Shown here: positions 24,301-39,300 of the stretch, piece by piece
How the letters are laid out: every line of letters begins with the position of its first letter
Numbering within the stretch: the stretch's first letter is position 1
The notes under the pieces: model-generated
Told to the model about the DNA's origin: nothing
What the model saw: the letters and a program-made list of their open reading frames with translations, nothing else
Database searches by the model: none
Origin: Tyto alba
Lineage: Eukaryota > Chordata > Aves > Strigiformes > Tytonidae
NCBI RefSeq assembly: GCF_018691265.1
Contig: NW_024881303.1
Coordinates: forward strand, 8,983,777 to 9,047,776
Length of the DNA stretch: 64,000 nt
Reading direction: 5' to 3'
Made by a program: the position numbers and the translations under genes

Positions 24301-27300
24301 GCTGAGAATGACCACAGCTGTCATCTGGCCTTTGTGTTAAACAAAAATATTTGCCCTAAAACTGAGGATCAAGAATAAAGCTGTCAATCATGGAAGCTTT
24401 ATTGCATCTGCCTTTAAGAACACCTATGGGTGTTCTTCCCATCTTCTGTCCCTGGCTGCTGCTTTCATGTCTAAGTAAAGATCCCTGAGTGACCCAGACC
24501 TGAGGGCTGTGTTCTCTGCTGGTTGATATCCATCCATTCCGGTCCCAGACATCATGGGAAGGGCCAGCTCCTCTGTGACAGGAGTGGAGATGGCTCCCAC
24601 CAGCTCCACTGCAGGAGTTGGTCTAACACCAGAAGTGTTGGCCCAGTGCCTCTTCTGATGGTTTCATCTGCATTGTGAATGGTCATATAAACAACGGGGA
24701 ACTATTTTCTCCCCATCCAAACCTTTTGCATTCTCAAAGGCTGTGATAAGTTGCCAGGCACAGAAGAAAGTGGGGCACAAAGGAATTGTGTCCAAACTAG
24801 TTTATTTTTATTATGAGCATTCAAGCCTCAGCTCGCTAAAAGAGCCATCGTTTGCTGCTCAGAGCTACTTACTGCTTTGTTGTTTGGGATCTGTTTCAAA
24901 CACAGACCTCTGGGTACCTCTAGACTCCTACTGTAACCTTTTAGCAGGCTGAGTGTGAGAAGACTCTGCTGACTAAAAAGACCACAGTAAAAAAAAAAAG
25001 CCTCTTTCGCTCTGCTTTAGAGAAACCTTTATCTGAGTGCAACAAGTAAAAAGATCTTTCCTGGTTTTATCTGAACAACTATTTCAGCAAGAGCAGTGAT
25101 GGTGAGAAATATGCCCTACAGGCTTCTTTTATTTGACATCCATGACTGGAAAAGCTTTACATGTTCAGTCTTGAATAATAACATTTACAAGCATTGTGCA
25201 TCCACATAGATGTTTTATGGCATGTTTGTTCAATTAAAGGATGACGATTAAAACATGAGTAATACTAATTTTAAGATTTCAAAGCTGTTCCACTAATGCA
25301 GAAGTCTGGCAGCATGTAGTCTGTTTATGCTCTCTGGACAAGTCTCTTCAGAGTTGAAGGAAAAGTGCTTTTTGGGGCTCAATGTATGTTCCTGGCCCTG
25401 TTAGTTTGTTGTGTTTGTCTCACCATAATGCAGTCAAGTCATTTGGAATAACAGCTTGGAAAACAGCATGGATTCTGCCTGTGGTTACTCCATGAACACA
25501 GGCACAACCAAAAGTAATGAGATTGTGTCAGCAACATTACCACAGTGCAAGTAGAGCGGATTTGTAATCTGTGGTCCAAATTCTCATTTTCACTAATACA
25601 GCTGTAAATCCAGTCTCATGAATTCAGAAGAGTCTCTTCAGGTACCAGTAATGGGGTAGAGCCTGCTTCCAGACATAAGAGCCTGTGTTAAAAAGACACT
25701 GCTGCCTCTTGTTCAGAAAACAGCTGTGAATCCTTCATAAGCTTTCAAAAATTATGTCGGGGCTGCTTCTGGCAGTCTCTCATCTACATAAAGATTTTGG
25801 CTTCTGTATTCCTTAAAGCTGTACATTACCATGAATCCCACAAGCCAAATTTTGACCATTTATGGCTCAGCCCTTTCAGGTACCTATGTAACAACACTGA
25901 AGACTGCCACTGGGTGATACTCAACTCCTTGCAGCTTGCTGACTTCTAGGAAGATCTTCCTTCAAATACTTTTGTATTTACTACAAGCTGTGTCTGTTTT
26001 GAGATTTTTTTGTTAGTTTTACTTTGTTTTGTAAGTCTAGAGCAAAACCAATTCTGCTTCATCTGTTCGCTGAAATCAATAATACCATTTAATGGGACTT
26101 TCTGTTTGCTGTTGTCAGTAAAACACTCATTTGTGTTTGTTACTCTTGTGCTGTTCAAGCAAAAGTCTGCCTATCCTTTGTTAGGAAAGTCAGAGATAAG
26201 TTGAAAAAATGGAAATGTAGTGGACATTGCCATTTCCTTAATGACTTTTCAACAAGAAATATTTAAATAAGGCTTTATTTTTCTATTATTCAATTACATT
26301 GACTTTAGGAGTAGTTATCGGTACAGAATGAGAGGCCAGATTATGATGGAGATGCAGGCTCTGGAGAAGAAACCTGTAGTGTATGAAGGGTCTTCCCAGA
26401 CCCTTTAAAATAGTCTGTCAAAACAGGAGCTGTACAAGAGGGAATAAGTAATGTAACACCTTTCGTGGTACCAGCCTGTGATCATATAGTCACTAAAGTA
26501 CACAAACTGTACTACAAGTTCTCTGTCACGTCTTACAGTGCAGTAGGCTGATATGAGACACTGTCATCTTGGACTGTCAAAATTAATAAGTATGTGTTTA
26601 CAGTATGTGAAAGATTTGGATCTTGAATGCACATTAAAATTATCCAGACTGCTAATGAGAAGATTGGGCTTTCACTGAGGAAACGAGAGCTGGACAATCC
26701 CTTTTTGCATGGCAATTCTGTCCTGACCTGTCAGCCTGTCACCTGCACAGCTCATCCTGCAAATCTGTTTTCTAAAGCTAAATTTGCTTTTCCTGACACA
26801 CAAATTGCCCTCTCCCCATCCTCTGCCGCATTTTGAAAGGGTATGTCTGAAGTCTCGCTGCGCGTGTTTCCTTCTACTCAAGCTATTCTTTTGCCAATGG
26901 CAGGATCTGCAGCGAGACATAGAGCAACACACTGCAGGGGTGGAATCCGTGTTTAATATTTGTGAAGTCCTGCTACACGATTCAGACGCGTGTGCTAATG
27001 AGACAGAGTGTGACTCCATCCAGCAGACTACCAGGAGTTTGGACAGACGGTGGAGAAACATTTGCGCCATGTCTATGGAAAGGCGAATGAAGTAAGTCTC
27101 TTTTCTTACCCCTCCTAAAGAAGCCTGTGGCAGCATCTTGAAGAAATGCTGTAGTTTTGCCACAAGCTGAGTTTTGAAAAAGAAAAAAATCCAATATTAA
27201 TAGTTAGCTTGTGATAAAACCTTTCCCTTTTTACTTCTCCCTGTTAGAATCGAGGAAACCTGGCGCCTATGGCAGAGGTTTTTGGATGATTATTCTCGCT

Positions 27301-30300
27301 TTGAAGATTGGCTAAAATCATCTGAAAGTACAGCAGCTAAGCCTAATTCTTCAGAGGTTTTGTACACACATGCAAAGGAGGAGCTGAAGAAATTTGAGGT
27401 GAAGTTTTTAACTTCGTGTTTTTATGCTCAGCAGCATGCTGAATAAATACTTATTGTCTATGTGAAATGGCTGGATCACTGAAAAACACGAGTTTGGCAG
27501 CATTTCTGTTCAGAGAATATAAATAATTTGGCCAGTATGTGGCTGCTAGGTATCTGGCTGATTTATCTGTCTGCAGGACTTTTTTTAATATGAAGAATCC
27601 AATGGTCTGAACTGACAAGATTCTGCTTATAAGTTAAAGATTTGCTTTTTATAGGCAGAAGACTTTTGTGGGTTGATTTTATTTTTTTTTTTTTTCCCTA
27701 ATGAGCTAAGTCTGAGCAGACGATTTAAAATACGGGTCCTTCTCTGGATTTAATTTTGGGCTTGGAAGGTCTGTTTTTAAGGGGAGGGTATCATCTCTCT
27801 TGATGAATAGTATCATCTGGATCCTTTCTCTTATCGGCAAGGGAACTGAGTTCCTTGATTTGCCTTGCAGGCATTCCAACGGCACATTCATGAACGGCTC
27901 ACACAGTTGGAGCTGATCAACAAGCAGTACAGGCGCCTGGCCCGCGAGAACCGCACGGACTCAGCCAGCAAGCTGAAGCAGATGGTGCACGAAGGCAACC
28001 AGCGCTGGGATAATCTCCAGAAACGAGTCGCTGCCATTCTGAGGAGGCTCAAGGTAATTGCCTGGTGGGGTAAAAGAGTGAGGAGCACTTGCAAGTTTCT
28101 GTAGAAATTACCCAAGGGTAAAACTCATACTGGAGCAACTATCTTGTGTTGGTTTATGTCTTCAGTTACCAGGGTAGGAAAGCAGCTCTGGAAAGGTCAC
28201 CAAGTACAGGGCATAAATGTGTTCTTGGTAGTTGAAGAAGCGTAAGGGAAGAATGGGTGTAAATTTTGGAAGGTGTGTTGCAGGCCTCACTGCTCCTATC
28301 CCACTCTTCTCTTACCTGGTCTTGTCATGGGTGGGTGCGTTCATACATTTGCACCTTTTCATAAATAAGAGGCAGAGAGACAAAAGGGCCCCCGTGCAGA
28401 TGCAGTTTGGAGTTTACAACACAGCTCTACTTTATGTGAAGTTATGATTCACCTACAAGGCTTTAAACGTGGAGATGTGATGGAGAGACATGTTGCTGTC
28501 ACCAGCTCCTGTTGTGCTCTCTGCCTGGTGGAGGATTGTATTTGTGACACTAAAGAAGTGTCCTGCTTGTTGAGTTAAACTGATCTCTGGGCAGATATTC
28601 TGTGCTGTGCCCTGGGGGAAACTTCTCACTGCCCGATTTTCAGATGCACCAGTGCTGCAAGCAATTGACAAGGGAAAATATTAGATCCCAGAAGTCAGTG
28701 GATGAGGCTGTGAGAGCACTGGTGGGGTTTGATCTGTGCAGTTAGGAGGTGTTGTGTTTGGGCTGTTAGATGATCCCCTTCCTGGACAGTAAATCCACTG
28801 AAGAGAACTGAGGCACCACAAGCTGCGTGTCTGTTGGCAGTTTCTGTGGGACATGGCAGCAGAGAGAGCTCCTGCTGGCTTCCATGGCAAATGATGCATT
28901 AATTACACTGGCGTGGTCATCCGTGATCCAGCTTCTCCACTGTTTCATTGATTTTAATGTCATAGTTTTGATTAATTAGAGATGGGTCTTGATTCCTTTG
29001 TCTGTCTGTCTTCTAAAATTAGAACAAATGAGATCTTAAACGTGAGTCTGAATAACTATTACACTGAATGTAGTTATATAGAAGCACCTTGAACTGCTGA
29101 AATTTTATTCCCTCTCCCATACAGGTAGTGTACTAACATAGGACACTTTGTTCCAGCATCACAACAGGAAGGGAACAGATTTTATATGTGACATGTTGCC
29201 ATTTGTGCCCTGAAGTCCTTTAAGGTCAACAGCAGTTTTGAAACAAAACACTGTTTCCAGAGGGCTCCTGTGACCATCTTTTTTGGTAGCTGAAGTCTTA
29301 TAACACTGGCTCCCTTCTTCCTATTCAGCACTTCACCAATCGGAGAGATGAGTTTGAGGGGACGAGGGAAAGCATCCTTGTTTGGCTCACGGAAATGGAC
29401 CTTCAGCTGACAAACGTGGAGCACTTCTCAAAAAGTAACTTTGATGACAAAATGCGCCAGTTAAATGTACGTATCCATATCAAGCAGTTGTTTAATAGAG
29501 CCCAGCTGATCCTACGGGGCTGCCCTCTCTTGACAGAATCATCTACTTTTCTGGAAATTCACAATAACCAACAGATTTCTGCAGGGTTCTCTTTGTTTTA
29601 AAACACCAGTAAATTGTTAAGACTTGTCTTCTGAATCCAGATCAAACTGTACAGTATTTAAACTCAGATTCAGTGTTTAAGCTCAGTTCTATCCTGCCGT
29701 TTTCTCCTAACACTGATTGTCAGTGACAGTGATAACTGGCCTGAAGAGAAGCACATGCAGGTTAACAGTAAAAGCTACATTCCCAATTTCAAGTGTGTTT
29801 TTCTGGTGAGATTTTTTTAATTGGCCTTAAGGTAGGATCTCTCCTCTTGAGTTCATTGTTTGTAGCTGGGACTTTCAAACAGAAATAAGGCATCGGGTAT
29901 GTGCACTGATTCTAAAGAACATACTAGTTCTTTGCTACCTGCTCATATGCTCATTTCTCCTTTCTCCCTGCCCTGTTAATTGTTTGGAGATGTAGATTTA
30001 CTATTATGTGGGCTGGAGGCTCAACCAGCCCAACAAACTTCTTTGCTACTAAGAAAAAGATTGTGTGTACCCAACAGAAAAATAAACTCTGATTAGCTGA
30101 ACTCTCATATCATGATCCCCCAGAGGCTCAGGACACTGCAGTCATATTGATGTACACGTGAGTGGAAGATGCCATTTCATTTGGAACTGTAAGCCTGCTA
30201 ATAAAACAAACTTCTGGACCTCTTGAGTAAAAAGATTTTTGCCAAATGAAATTATACAACAATGTTAATTGCTGATTTTCTTTCACTGCAGTGAGAGAGA

Positions 30301-33300
30301 AAAGGACAAACATTAGGCTAGAAAGGGGCATTGCAGAAGTAATTATTTCTCTTGTATGTTCCAAATAGGGTTTCCAGCAGGAAATAACACTAAACACCAA
30401 TAAGATTGATCAGCTGATCGTTTTTGGGGAGCAGTTAATTCAGAAGAGTGAGCCTTTGGACGCTACACTGATTGAAGACGAATTGGAAGAACTTCATCGA
30501 TACTGCCAGGAAGTGTTTGGGAGGGTTGCCCGGTTCCATCAAAGATTGACTTCAAGGCATCCTGTAAGAAGCAACAGTTGTTTTGATGCTTTGGCAAGAT
30601 TTTGGTGTTTAAACTGCAATGCTCATTGCTTATCCCTAGCCACTTGGCTGAGTGGTGTGAGCTCAAAGGGGTCAGGATCTCCTCAGTAGTTGTGCCAACT
30701 TTGCTAAATCTTTGTCACCAGTCTTGTCTCCTCACACCTCTCCTGTTGGCACTCCATCTGCAGAATCTGGATAATAGCATGGAAGTCATTCACGGGGTTA
30801 ATATTCAGATAGCAGTGGTTTGAGGGCTTCAGAAGCTTTTTTGGTGTTTTTAATTTCCCATCGTTTTTTTTAATTTCAATAATGTGCTTAGAATTTCTCT
30901 ATGGATTAGTCTGTGACTAATTCCATCTGTCCACTTTCTTGTGAGAACCCTGAATGGGTAACAGCATGCTCTTTACTTTTCACTGAGAACATTTCAATGA
31001 TTCTCAGTTTGCTTTGGCTCAAAAAGAAAGAACATCTGTTAGAAAACCAGGTAGAGGAAGTAAGATGAACATCTGTGAGCAGCTGTTCACTCCTGCCTGA
31101 GCATCATTTCATTGCTGATCTGTGCAGTCCATTTGGAACTGGGTACTCCTCCCTGCAAACTAGAGAGAGATCTTATGGTGATGGTTGAGTGTCTTGAAAG
31201 AGGGGTGCTGATCTGAGGATTATTTTGACAAAAGAGGAAGGAGGCAGAAATGATGCTTCCCTTTAATTTTTGACACATGGTCTTCAATTACTGCAACTGG
31301 CTGCAAAACAGTCCCCAGTAATACTGTAGGGCTCAATCATTAGCTCATTAAGCAGTGTAGATCTATTGTAAATCTTACTAATATGCAATAACTGTTATTT
31401 ATTTTTAGGGATTGGATGATGAAAAAGAGACCTCTGAAAATGAGACAGATCCAGAAGACTCCAGAGAAATCCAGAATGATCCCTGGCATAAGAAGGCCAT
31501 CAGTGAGGAGCCCTCTTCAACGCAGTCCCTTTGCCACCTTATGCCCCCTACTCAAGGTCATGAAAGATCAGGATGTGAAACCCCCGTCAGTGTTGACTCC
31601 ATCCCACTCGAGTGGGATCACACAGGTGATGTGGGAGGTTCTTCCTCTCATGAAGACGAAGAAGAAGCAACATACTACAGTGCTCTGTCAGGTGAGAACC
31701 AATCGCCAGCTGTTTGTTTTGAGGTGGACAACTGCAGGATGTCCCTGTGTGGGAAGGGAGGGGGATGGAGGTCTTACTCCCATGTTGTTCGTTGGTTTTC
31801 GAGTACTTTTAATAGATGGGAGCAGTCTCATCTCCTAGATGCCTTGATGAAGGGAATGGTATTGTCTAAACCAAGCTTATATTTTCAGAAACATTAGGTT
31901 TTTAGAAACCTTGCTTCTTAAGAATGTTTGATGGAAATAGTACCAACAGCCTGTTTGTTCTTTGTCTTTCCTGTCCCTGATTGTTTCAGTTGTTTTTAAT
32001 AGTTGGAAAATATTGAATAGTGAGGAAAATGACATTATTCTTTTTTCAGATGTAGAAATCACTGAAAATCCTGAGGCATATCTTAAAATGACCACAAAAA
32101 CTTTGAAAGCAACTTCTGGTAGGCACCTGCTAATGCATGTGTCTGAACATGGCAATCTCCCTGTGCTGCACGCTATATTCCTCAACCTCTCTCATATGTA
32201 ATGTCTGACTTCCTGCCTTGTGTGGACACCATGTCTCATCCTGTCATGGTGTTCTTACGCTGCAGTATTCACATGTACATTACAAAGCAGTCAAGAACAT
32301 ACCATTTAGATTTTTCCTAGTAAATGCCAAGGTGGTTAATGTGCATTTCATTGTATTGATCCCAAGTCTTTTGGTACTTTCTTGGTGGTTTGCTCTGGGT
32401 AGTATCACTTTTTTGGTTGTTTCTGATTTTGATTGCATATTTACTGAAGGCAGTAGTTCCAACTCTGCAAGTACTTTTTGTGTTTTGTGCATGACAGAAC
32501 CGTGTGTGTCCTGTCTGTTAAATCCAGAACAAACGTTCTCCATATCAGGACATGTCTATACATGTCCCTACTGAAATGCGTTGCAGATGTGGAATATTAT
32601 TGTTGGGTTGCAAATTTTCCAAAGCCACAGTGCAGCCCTTTTCATTTATTTTTTGAATACTCATACCTGTATTCAAGCATTTTCCAGAAGAAAACAGAAT
32701 GTCCCATAACTGCATGGCTCTCATCTCATTACCTTGAAACACTGTTGATGTTTTGCAAATGTGCATGCTTTGCAAGGAAAGCTGCAAAACTGTCATTTTG
32801 ATGCCATAACTTGATGCCATTTTATTCAGAGCGCTTTCTAACTTAATACAAAGCAACAGCTTCCTTGTGGAGATGGGAGTTCACACTCATGGCATACGGC
32901 TTTGGTTTTATTTCTTTCAGGAAAGTCTGTTTCAGAAGCTCATCCTTGGCATTCCCCAGATAGCCCAGTCTGCAGGAAACACCGATACAACCAGACAGAG
33001 ATGGTTGGAAATGTGTTGTCTGGTCCAGAGACAAGTACTCCCTATAAGCCAGACTATGTGAGTTGGAGGCTCTGTGGGCTCTGAACCTGTACTACACAGT
33101 CCCTTTGGGGTTCCTGTGTAACTCCATCCTCTTCCCTCCTCCAGCATCAAGGAAAAGATTAGTTGCAGAAGATTAGTTGCCTTATGCAAACTCAGACATT
33201 ATTTCTGGTGGCTCAGGTAACCAGGGAGAGTCTCTGTCCACTTGCTAGAAAAGCTTCTTTAAAGCAAATCAGAACAGTCACGTTAGGCTCCTGATCAGAG

Positions 33301-36300
33301 TCAGTGTCTGGAGGAACTTACGTCCTTTATTGCTATAGGAGAAGTCTAGGAGAATTTAAACTCGCCTCCAAGGAGGGGCTGTAAATACTCTCCCTTGATA
33401 CTCCCTGATGTATCTCCCTTTCCTAAGCAGACCGATTTGAAGGGTCCTTTTCTAGGGTGCAACCCACCATTTAATCTGCTTCTGGGCACTAAAAAATGTG
33501 CCCAAATGGCTACTGTTTGTTGGCACCTCAGCCTGGATGGCTGGTTGCCAGCCGTGGCTTCACCAGCAGCTGCCAGGCTCAATAGGTCTGGACCAGCTGT
33601 CCGTCCTCTTCCAGGCACAAAATGGTGCTGGTACCTGGCTGCTTTTGTCATCGTTCATCTGGTCTTAGAGCCTTAGAGTCTGGGTCTTATTGCCAAGACC
33701 CAGAATCCAACAATCAGCGTCAGCAGATTTACGTTGTCTGGTACATGTAGTGCAAAAGCAGTTGATTTACCATGTCCACTCCTGTAATAATTAGCATCAC
33801 TATGGCGTGTGTTTGTTTACTGAGAAGGCACAGAGAGCCAGTATAAACTGTTAGCAAAGAAGCCCAGTGCTAAATCTGACATGCAAGAGCTCAACAGCAG
33901 CCCAGCCACCCGAAAGTAACACATATGAAGTTTGACCTTTGGTGGCTTGTTAACCTGTAGGGCTGACCCACCAAAATGTCATTCCAGGTGAAGCAGCTCA
34001 GCCCTGCAAGCAGCAGCAGCATCAACAAGGAGAAAATTACGTGTGCAAACATGAGTGATGAAGAACCCCAGGATGACCAAGAGCTCGTGAATATCGCAGC
34101 TGCAGAGAAGCAGTCAGGTACAGAGCCTTAGCAGTGGCGTTGGTGCTGTGGTGTTTGTCCTGTGACTGGGGGGAGATAAAGCAGAGGTGGCACAAAGGCA
34201 GCACATTTGCCTTGGGAGAAAACAGAAGTAAACCACTATTCTCTACATTAATGTATTTTGCTAAGATTGGCTGAGCTGCCTTCTCACCTGGTACTTTCCA
34301 ACCCGTGTCTGCTGTTCTGAGCTTCCACATTTTCTGCCAGAATCGAGATTTTTATCACCTGTAATATACTTCTGCCTCCTTGCTGGTTGGAATGGATGGG
34401 AGCAATTTCACTTTTGTGTGCTACTGAATACTTCAGAGACTTTTAATCAGATTTCAAACCAAAGTGTGTCTCATTGCCTAAAATAAGATTGCTGTGGTTC
34501 GTTGTCTCAGTTATTGGTACTCCATAAAACAAGATGCTACAGCTCCCATTTACAGAAATGTCAGAGCTGGTCATGTATTCTGTTCTTCACTGTCTTCACT
34601 GTGGTCCTTTCTCCAAAATAGGTGAACAAGCTGGTTCTCTGAACCTCTTAGGACCTCATTCCTGGTTCTAGGTGCTTGAGATTGTAATAACACATCTGTA
34701 CTGCAATCACAAAAGCAAATCAAGTGATAAACAGAAGACTGTAGCTATGTGCACCAGCTTGCTTAGTTTATGTCTCTGGTCTCACAGATGGACCAGGGTT
34801 GAGTTTCATCCATGGGGTGAATAGAAAACCTCTGAGAAGGGATTAGATGTGCTTCCAGAAATGGTGTTAGTGATCACAGAGGTGGCATTTCCATCTGCTA
34901 AAGCACTAAATTGATGAAACGTAAACCCAAGTCCTAACTGCTCGATCATACTTTGTCCCATGATGAATTTTGGTGTCTACTAAACCACAGCCAGGCTCAC
35001 TGAATTCCATCTCCATAGATTTGTTCTGTTCTTCCAAGTGAATTAAAACATTTTCAATGAATGTGATTAGAATCCCATGTGGAATCACTATGTGAATAAC
35101 TTAACCAGTAATATGAAACTTCCTGACTGCAGAATCTCAAGAGAAAATGTGTCTGGGTAACAGTAGTACATGGTAGCAATTATTTGTCCTTGAGTAGATT
35201 GGAGAATAATTTACTCTTAAAACCCCTTGCATCTGTTTTACGCGCTCTTCACCTTACTGAAGATTTAAATGTTTGTTGTTCTATCGTTTGTAGGCATTAT
35301 TGATAGGTGGGAGCTCATCCAAGCTCAAGACCTCAGAAATAAACTTAGGATGAAACAGAAATTGCAGCAGTGGCAGCAGCTGAACTCAGATCTCAGTGAT
35401 GTCTCTGCTTGGCTTGATAAAACTGAGGAAGAGCTGGAAGAGCTGCAAAAAGAAAAACCTTCAACCAGCATGCAGGCATTGGAGCAAAGGGTCAAGAAAT
35501 TGAAAGTAAGTTATGGCACACTGAGAAGTGGGATTTCAAGATGATGATGCTCTTTACGCTCCTAGTGTGAATGCTTATAACAATGTGTTCATTCTTTTTC
35601 AAACAAAACAGCCCCAAACTTACCTTTTTAAGCCTTTTATTTTAGAAAACAAACAGAAAACGGTTAAATAGTGAAGGCATAGATTCCCCAAAGGCCTAGG
35701 ATCAGGCCTTGTCTTGGGGGGTTGGATATTCTGAGCAGTGATATATGCAAACCAGAAACGGATTGAAAACTAGCCAGGTCTACAGGCGGCGAAGTCAGTC
35801 TGATTTTTTTTTTAATTAAATTAAAGTGGGGGGAGGGGGTGTTGTAGCTCTAACAAGGAGACTGAAAAAGATCTGCTCTAAAGCTCTGGGTTTTAGGAAT
35901 ATGGTGTTTGCAAAAAATCTTAGCTCTAAGTAGCACCTTTGTTCAATAGCTGAAGGATACATCCTTTCAAAACATGCAGTTGCATTTTTTCACTTTGCAA
36001 AAGCAGATTTCTCATTGAATAGAATGTATTAGTTAAAAACAAGAAACGAAATAAACTCAAGTCTCTGCTAATCTTCAGCCAAGCAGCAGAACAGCTAGAG
36101 ACAATGACAAGAACATTTGTCAGCATGTGTGGTCATGTTATGTTGCCTGCTGTGACTCTCGGCTTCCATAAATTAGAACTAAGTCAGGTCTGCAGGTTAC
36201 CAGGGTACACGTAAGTGCTAGGTCCTTAGGACTTAGGTAGCAAAATGCCTCAGGTTGAACTCTGCGAGAGCAAGTGTTCCTGACACTTGTGAGAGTGCAG

Positions 36301-39300
36301 AATCCCTGTGTGCTCACCCTTCTGCCAGCAGCCTCGTATGGAGTCACCCAAATCGTGAGGCTGCGGGCCAGTTTGGTGTCACAAACAAGCCACTGCAGGA
36401 CAGAGGAGGGATTTCTTGGGTATGTTGAGAGCTTAAGCATGTACCTGTCCTGGAGAAGTCATTAGGCCAGGGAGAATGACTCTGCACTCCAGCGTGTGAG
36501 TCCGGTGAGAACAACTCTGATTCCATCAGCCAGTCTGAGTTAGGCACCGAGCGCTAGGAAGGGTTTGGTGATGTCTCGCGGGTGGAGAGAGGCGCTTCCC
36601 TTCAGGCTGGAGTTGGGTGTCTGCCTTCTTCAAGGAGCAGAGCCTCACTTCTCTGCATTTTCTGAAGAGGAGTCCATCTGGCTGTGAATTCCCTTTTCAG
36701 ACAGCTTGGCTTTCTATGGGTGTCTAAAAGAGCCAGCACATTCTAAGATGTGAATTTCATGAGATGTCAATACACCCCAATTGCCCTGGGTAAGAATAAA
36801 GCCAGTCTGGCTGCAGACTGGCTTACTGGTGTTTACAAGTCTGTGATGGACCATTTGTATTGTCCGATATTGAAAGAAACTTTGTTGCTTGAAGGAGGGA
36901 GGCAGGGTTCTTTGTTGGGTGAAATGTAATTTATACCAGTGGTTTTCAACAAGTGGGACGCAGATCTTGAGAATATATAGATTGACACTCTTAGTCACAA
37001 AGGCTGCTAAGAAAAGCAATCTGAGCTGTGTTGATTGCAGGACTCATCTTGCAGCTCTTACTTTTCTACCACAAGAGCCCACAACTTGAAAAAGACTGAG
37101 TACCCTTGATTCAAACTGTAAACTTCTTGAGGGTATGAGGTATTGTTTGGCATTATTTTTTTTTTTAAAAAAAACCTTCAAAAATACAGGCTCTACCTTA
37201 ACATAAAGGTGGTTAGATGATACAGCCATGACTTTGCACATTCCATGTTATTTGCCCCTGCAATTTTAAGGGAGAGGAGGAAAGCAAGCAGGACTGCCAT
37301 CTGAGGGCACCTTGACAAGTCAGAGAAATGGGCTGATGGAAACTCTGGTTAGAGAGAAGAAAAACAATTTCTCACAGTGGGGTGGCCTGGTGTGGGACCA
37401 GGGCCCCAGAGGGGATGGAGAGTCTCTGTCCTGAAAATACTCAGAATTTGACTGAATGAGGCTCTGAGCAGCCTGCTCTGAGTTTGAAGTTGGCCCTCCT
37501 TGGAGCAGGAAGATGGAGTACAGACCTCCAGATACCCCTTTCAGCACTATTTGGTATGATTCTAAGATCCTGACTCTAAGGGCAGATGTGGAATAAGCAC
37601 TAATGCTTGTGACTTAGGGAGGCGCACAAGCCCAGTCAGATTTGTTTTCTTCAAAGTGAAAGTTTTGGCTTTTAAAAAAACCCAAAACAACAACAATAAA
37701 AAAGACCACCTTCCTTAATATGTTCCTTAGCAGTATCTGAAAAGCCACCAGATTCAAACAGCTTTCCCCAATACCTGTGATTCTTTTGAGGGCATAGTTT
37801 TATTGTAAAGAAACAGCCTGGGTTTTGTTACTTCTAGAAGCTCCTAATCCTCTTTTTCTACCAGGACATGCTTAAAGCATTTGATAACTACAAGGCAGTG
37901 GTGCTTTCCGTTAACCTGAGCATCAAAGAATTCCAGAAACCGGATAGCACGGAGTTTAAAGAGCTTCAGAACAGGCTTTGGAAGGTGAACTTGCACTGGG
38001 AGAAGGCAACTCATGCATTGGACAACTGGAGGAAAGGTTTACAACAAGCCCTACTGCATTGCCAGGTGCATATGACATGCCAGCGTACGAGGGAAAACTC
38101 CTCTTTAGGGTGCTGCTGAGGGGTAGAAAAGGGGAGAGGGCAGAGGGGGGTGTTTCCTGCACACCACTGGAATGGTTGCTCAGAATCTAAGACGCTATTT
38201 TCTCATAAACTTGACTCTGGGTTTAAAGGGTTTGGTAAAAATATCTTTCAACTGGATAACAACCTTTTATTACATAGGTAGAATAGTTTAACCAGCTTGC
38301 TGTAGCCTCTCTGATCTGAATCATTGGCTTTGTCTAATCTGGGCTAGTCATTTTGTTTGTAGGCAAAGCCAGGTGAAAGCACTGCAAAAGTGTTTTTTCT
38401 CTTATGTGCAAATCTTTTGCTTCTTTAGGACTTCCATGATCAGAGCCAAAAGCTAATTCTGTGGTTATCAAGTGCTGATAGCAGAAGGAATGGAGCACAA
38501 ATCACAGATCCAAGTACTGACCTCAATACAATACTGGAATGCCAAAAGGAGCTAATGGTGAGTGTAGTCTTAACTGCAGCACCTCAGCTTTTCCAGTGAG
38601 TCACTCGCGTTCAGCACAAAATGAAGAGCAATGTGTTTATTTCTCAAGATGTCTGCAGCCTCTCCTCAAACCTGCTGTATTCAGGCATGTACTGGTTTCT
38701 GAAATGGACTAAGAGATTGCCTGTATGAGCCATATTTTCTGTAATTACACATCATAATTAGGTTCCTTATGAACGGTCTTTATGCTAGAGGAAGACTTCC
38801 CATTTCCAAGGTTTAATGTCTTATGGATTAAGTACTGCTACAACTATTTCTAAATATTAGTTCAAGCAGGTACAACCAGTCTCTTGAAGAGAACTTCATT
38901 TCATATGTAGCTGTAATAGCCATTCCTATGTATTGCAGATGCTCAAGCAGGTTGAGTTGTTCTTTAAAGCCTTCCAGAGTTCCTCCCTTTATGAGAACAT
39001 CCTTAAAGTTGAGAGTAAGTCTGTTGCACTGTTTTTTTCATTTGTTCTAAGCAACTGGAGAAAGAGCTGCTGGAACAACAGCTTAAAGTAAACTCACTTC
39101 AAGAACTCACTGCTTACCTGCTGCTTAAATCAGATGGTGATTACTTTGAAGCTGATGAGAAGGTCCATGTCATTGGAAAGAAACTGAAACAGCTTATTGA
39201 ACAAGTTTCACATGACTTAAAAACAATACAAGGAAATCTGGTGAGTCAGAGTTTATATACTTCTTCGTGGATGTTTCTTACTGAAAAGGAATAACATACT

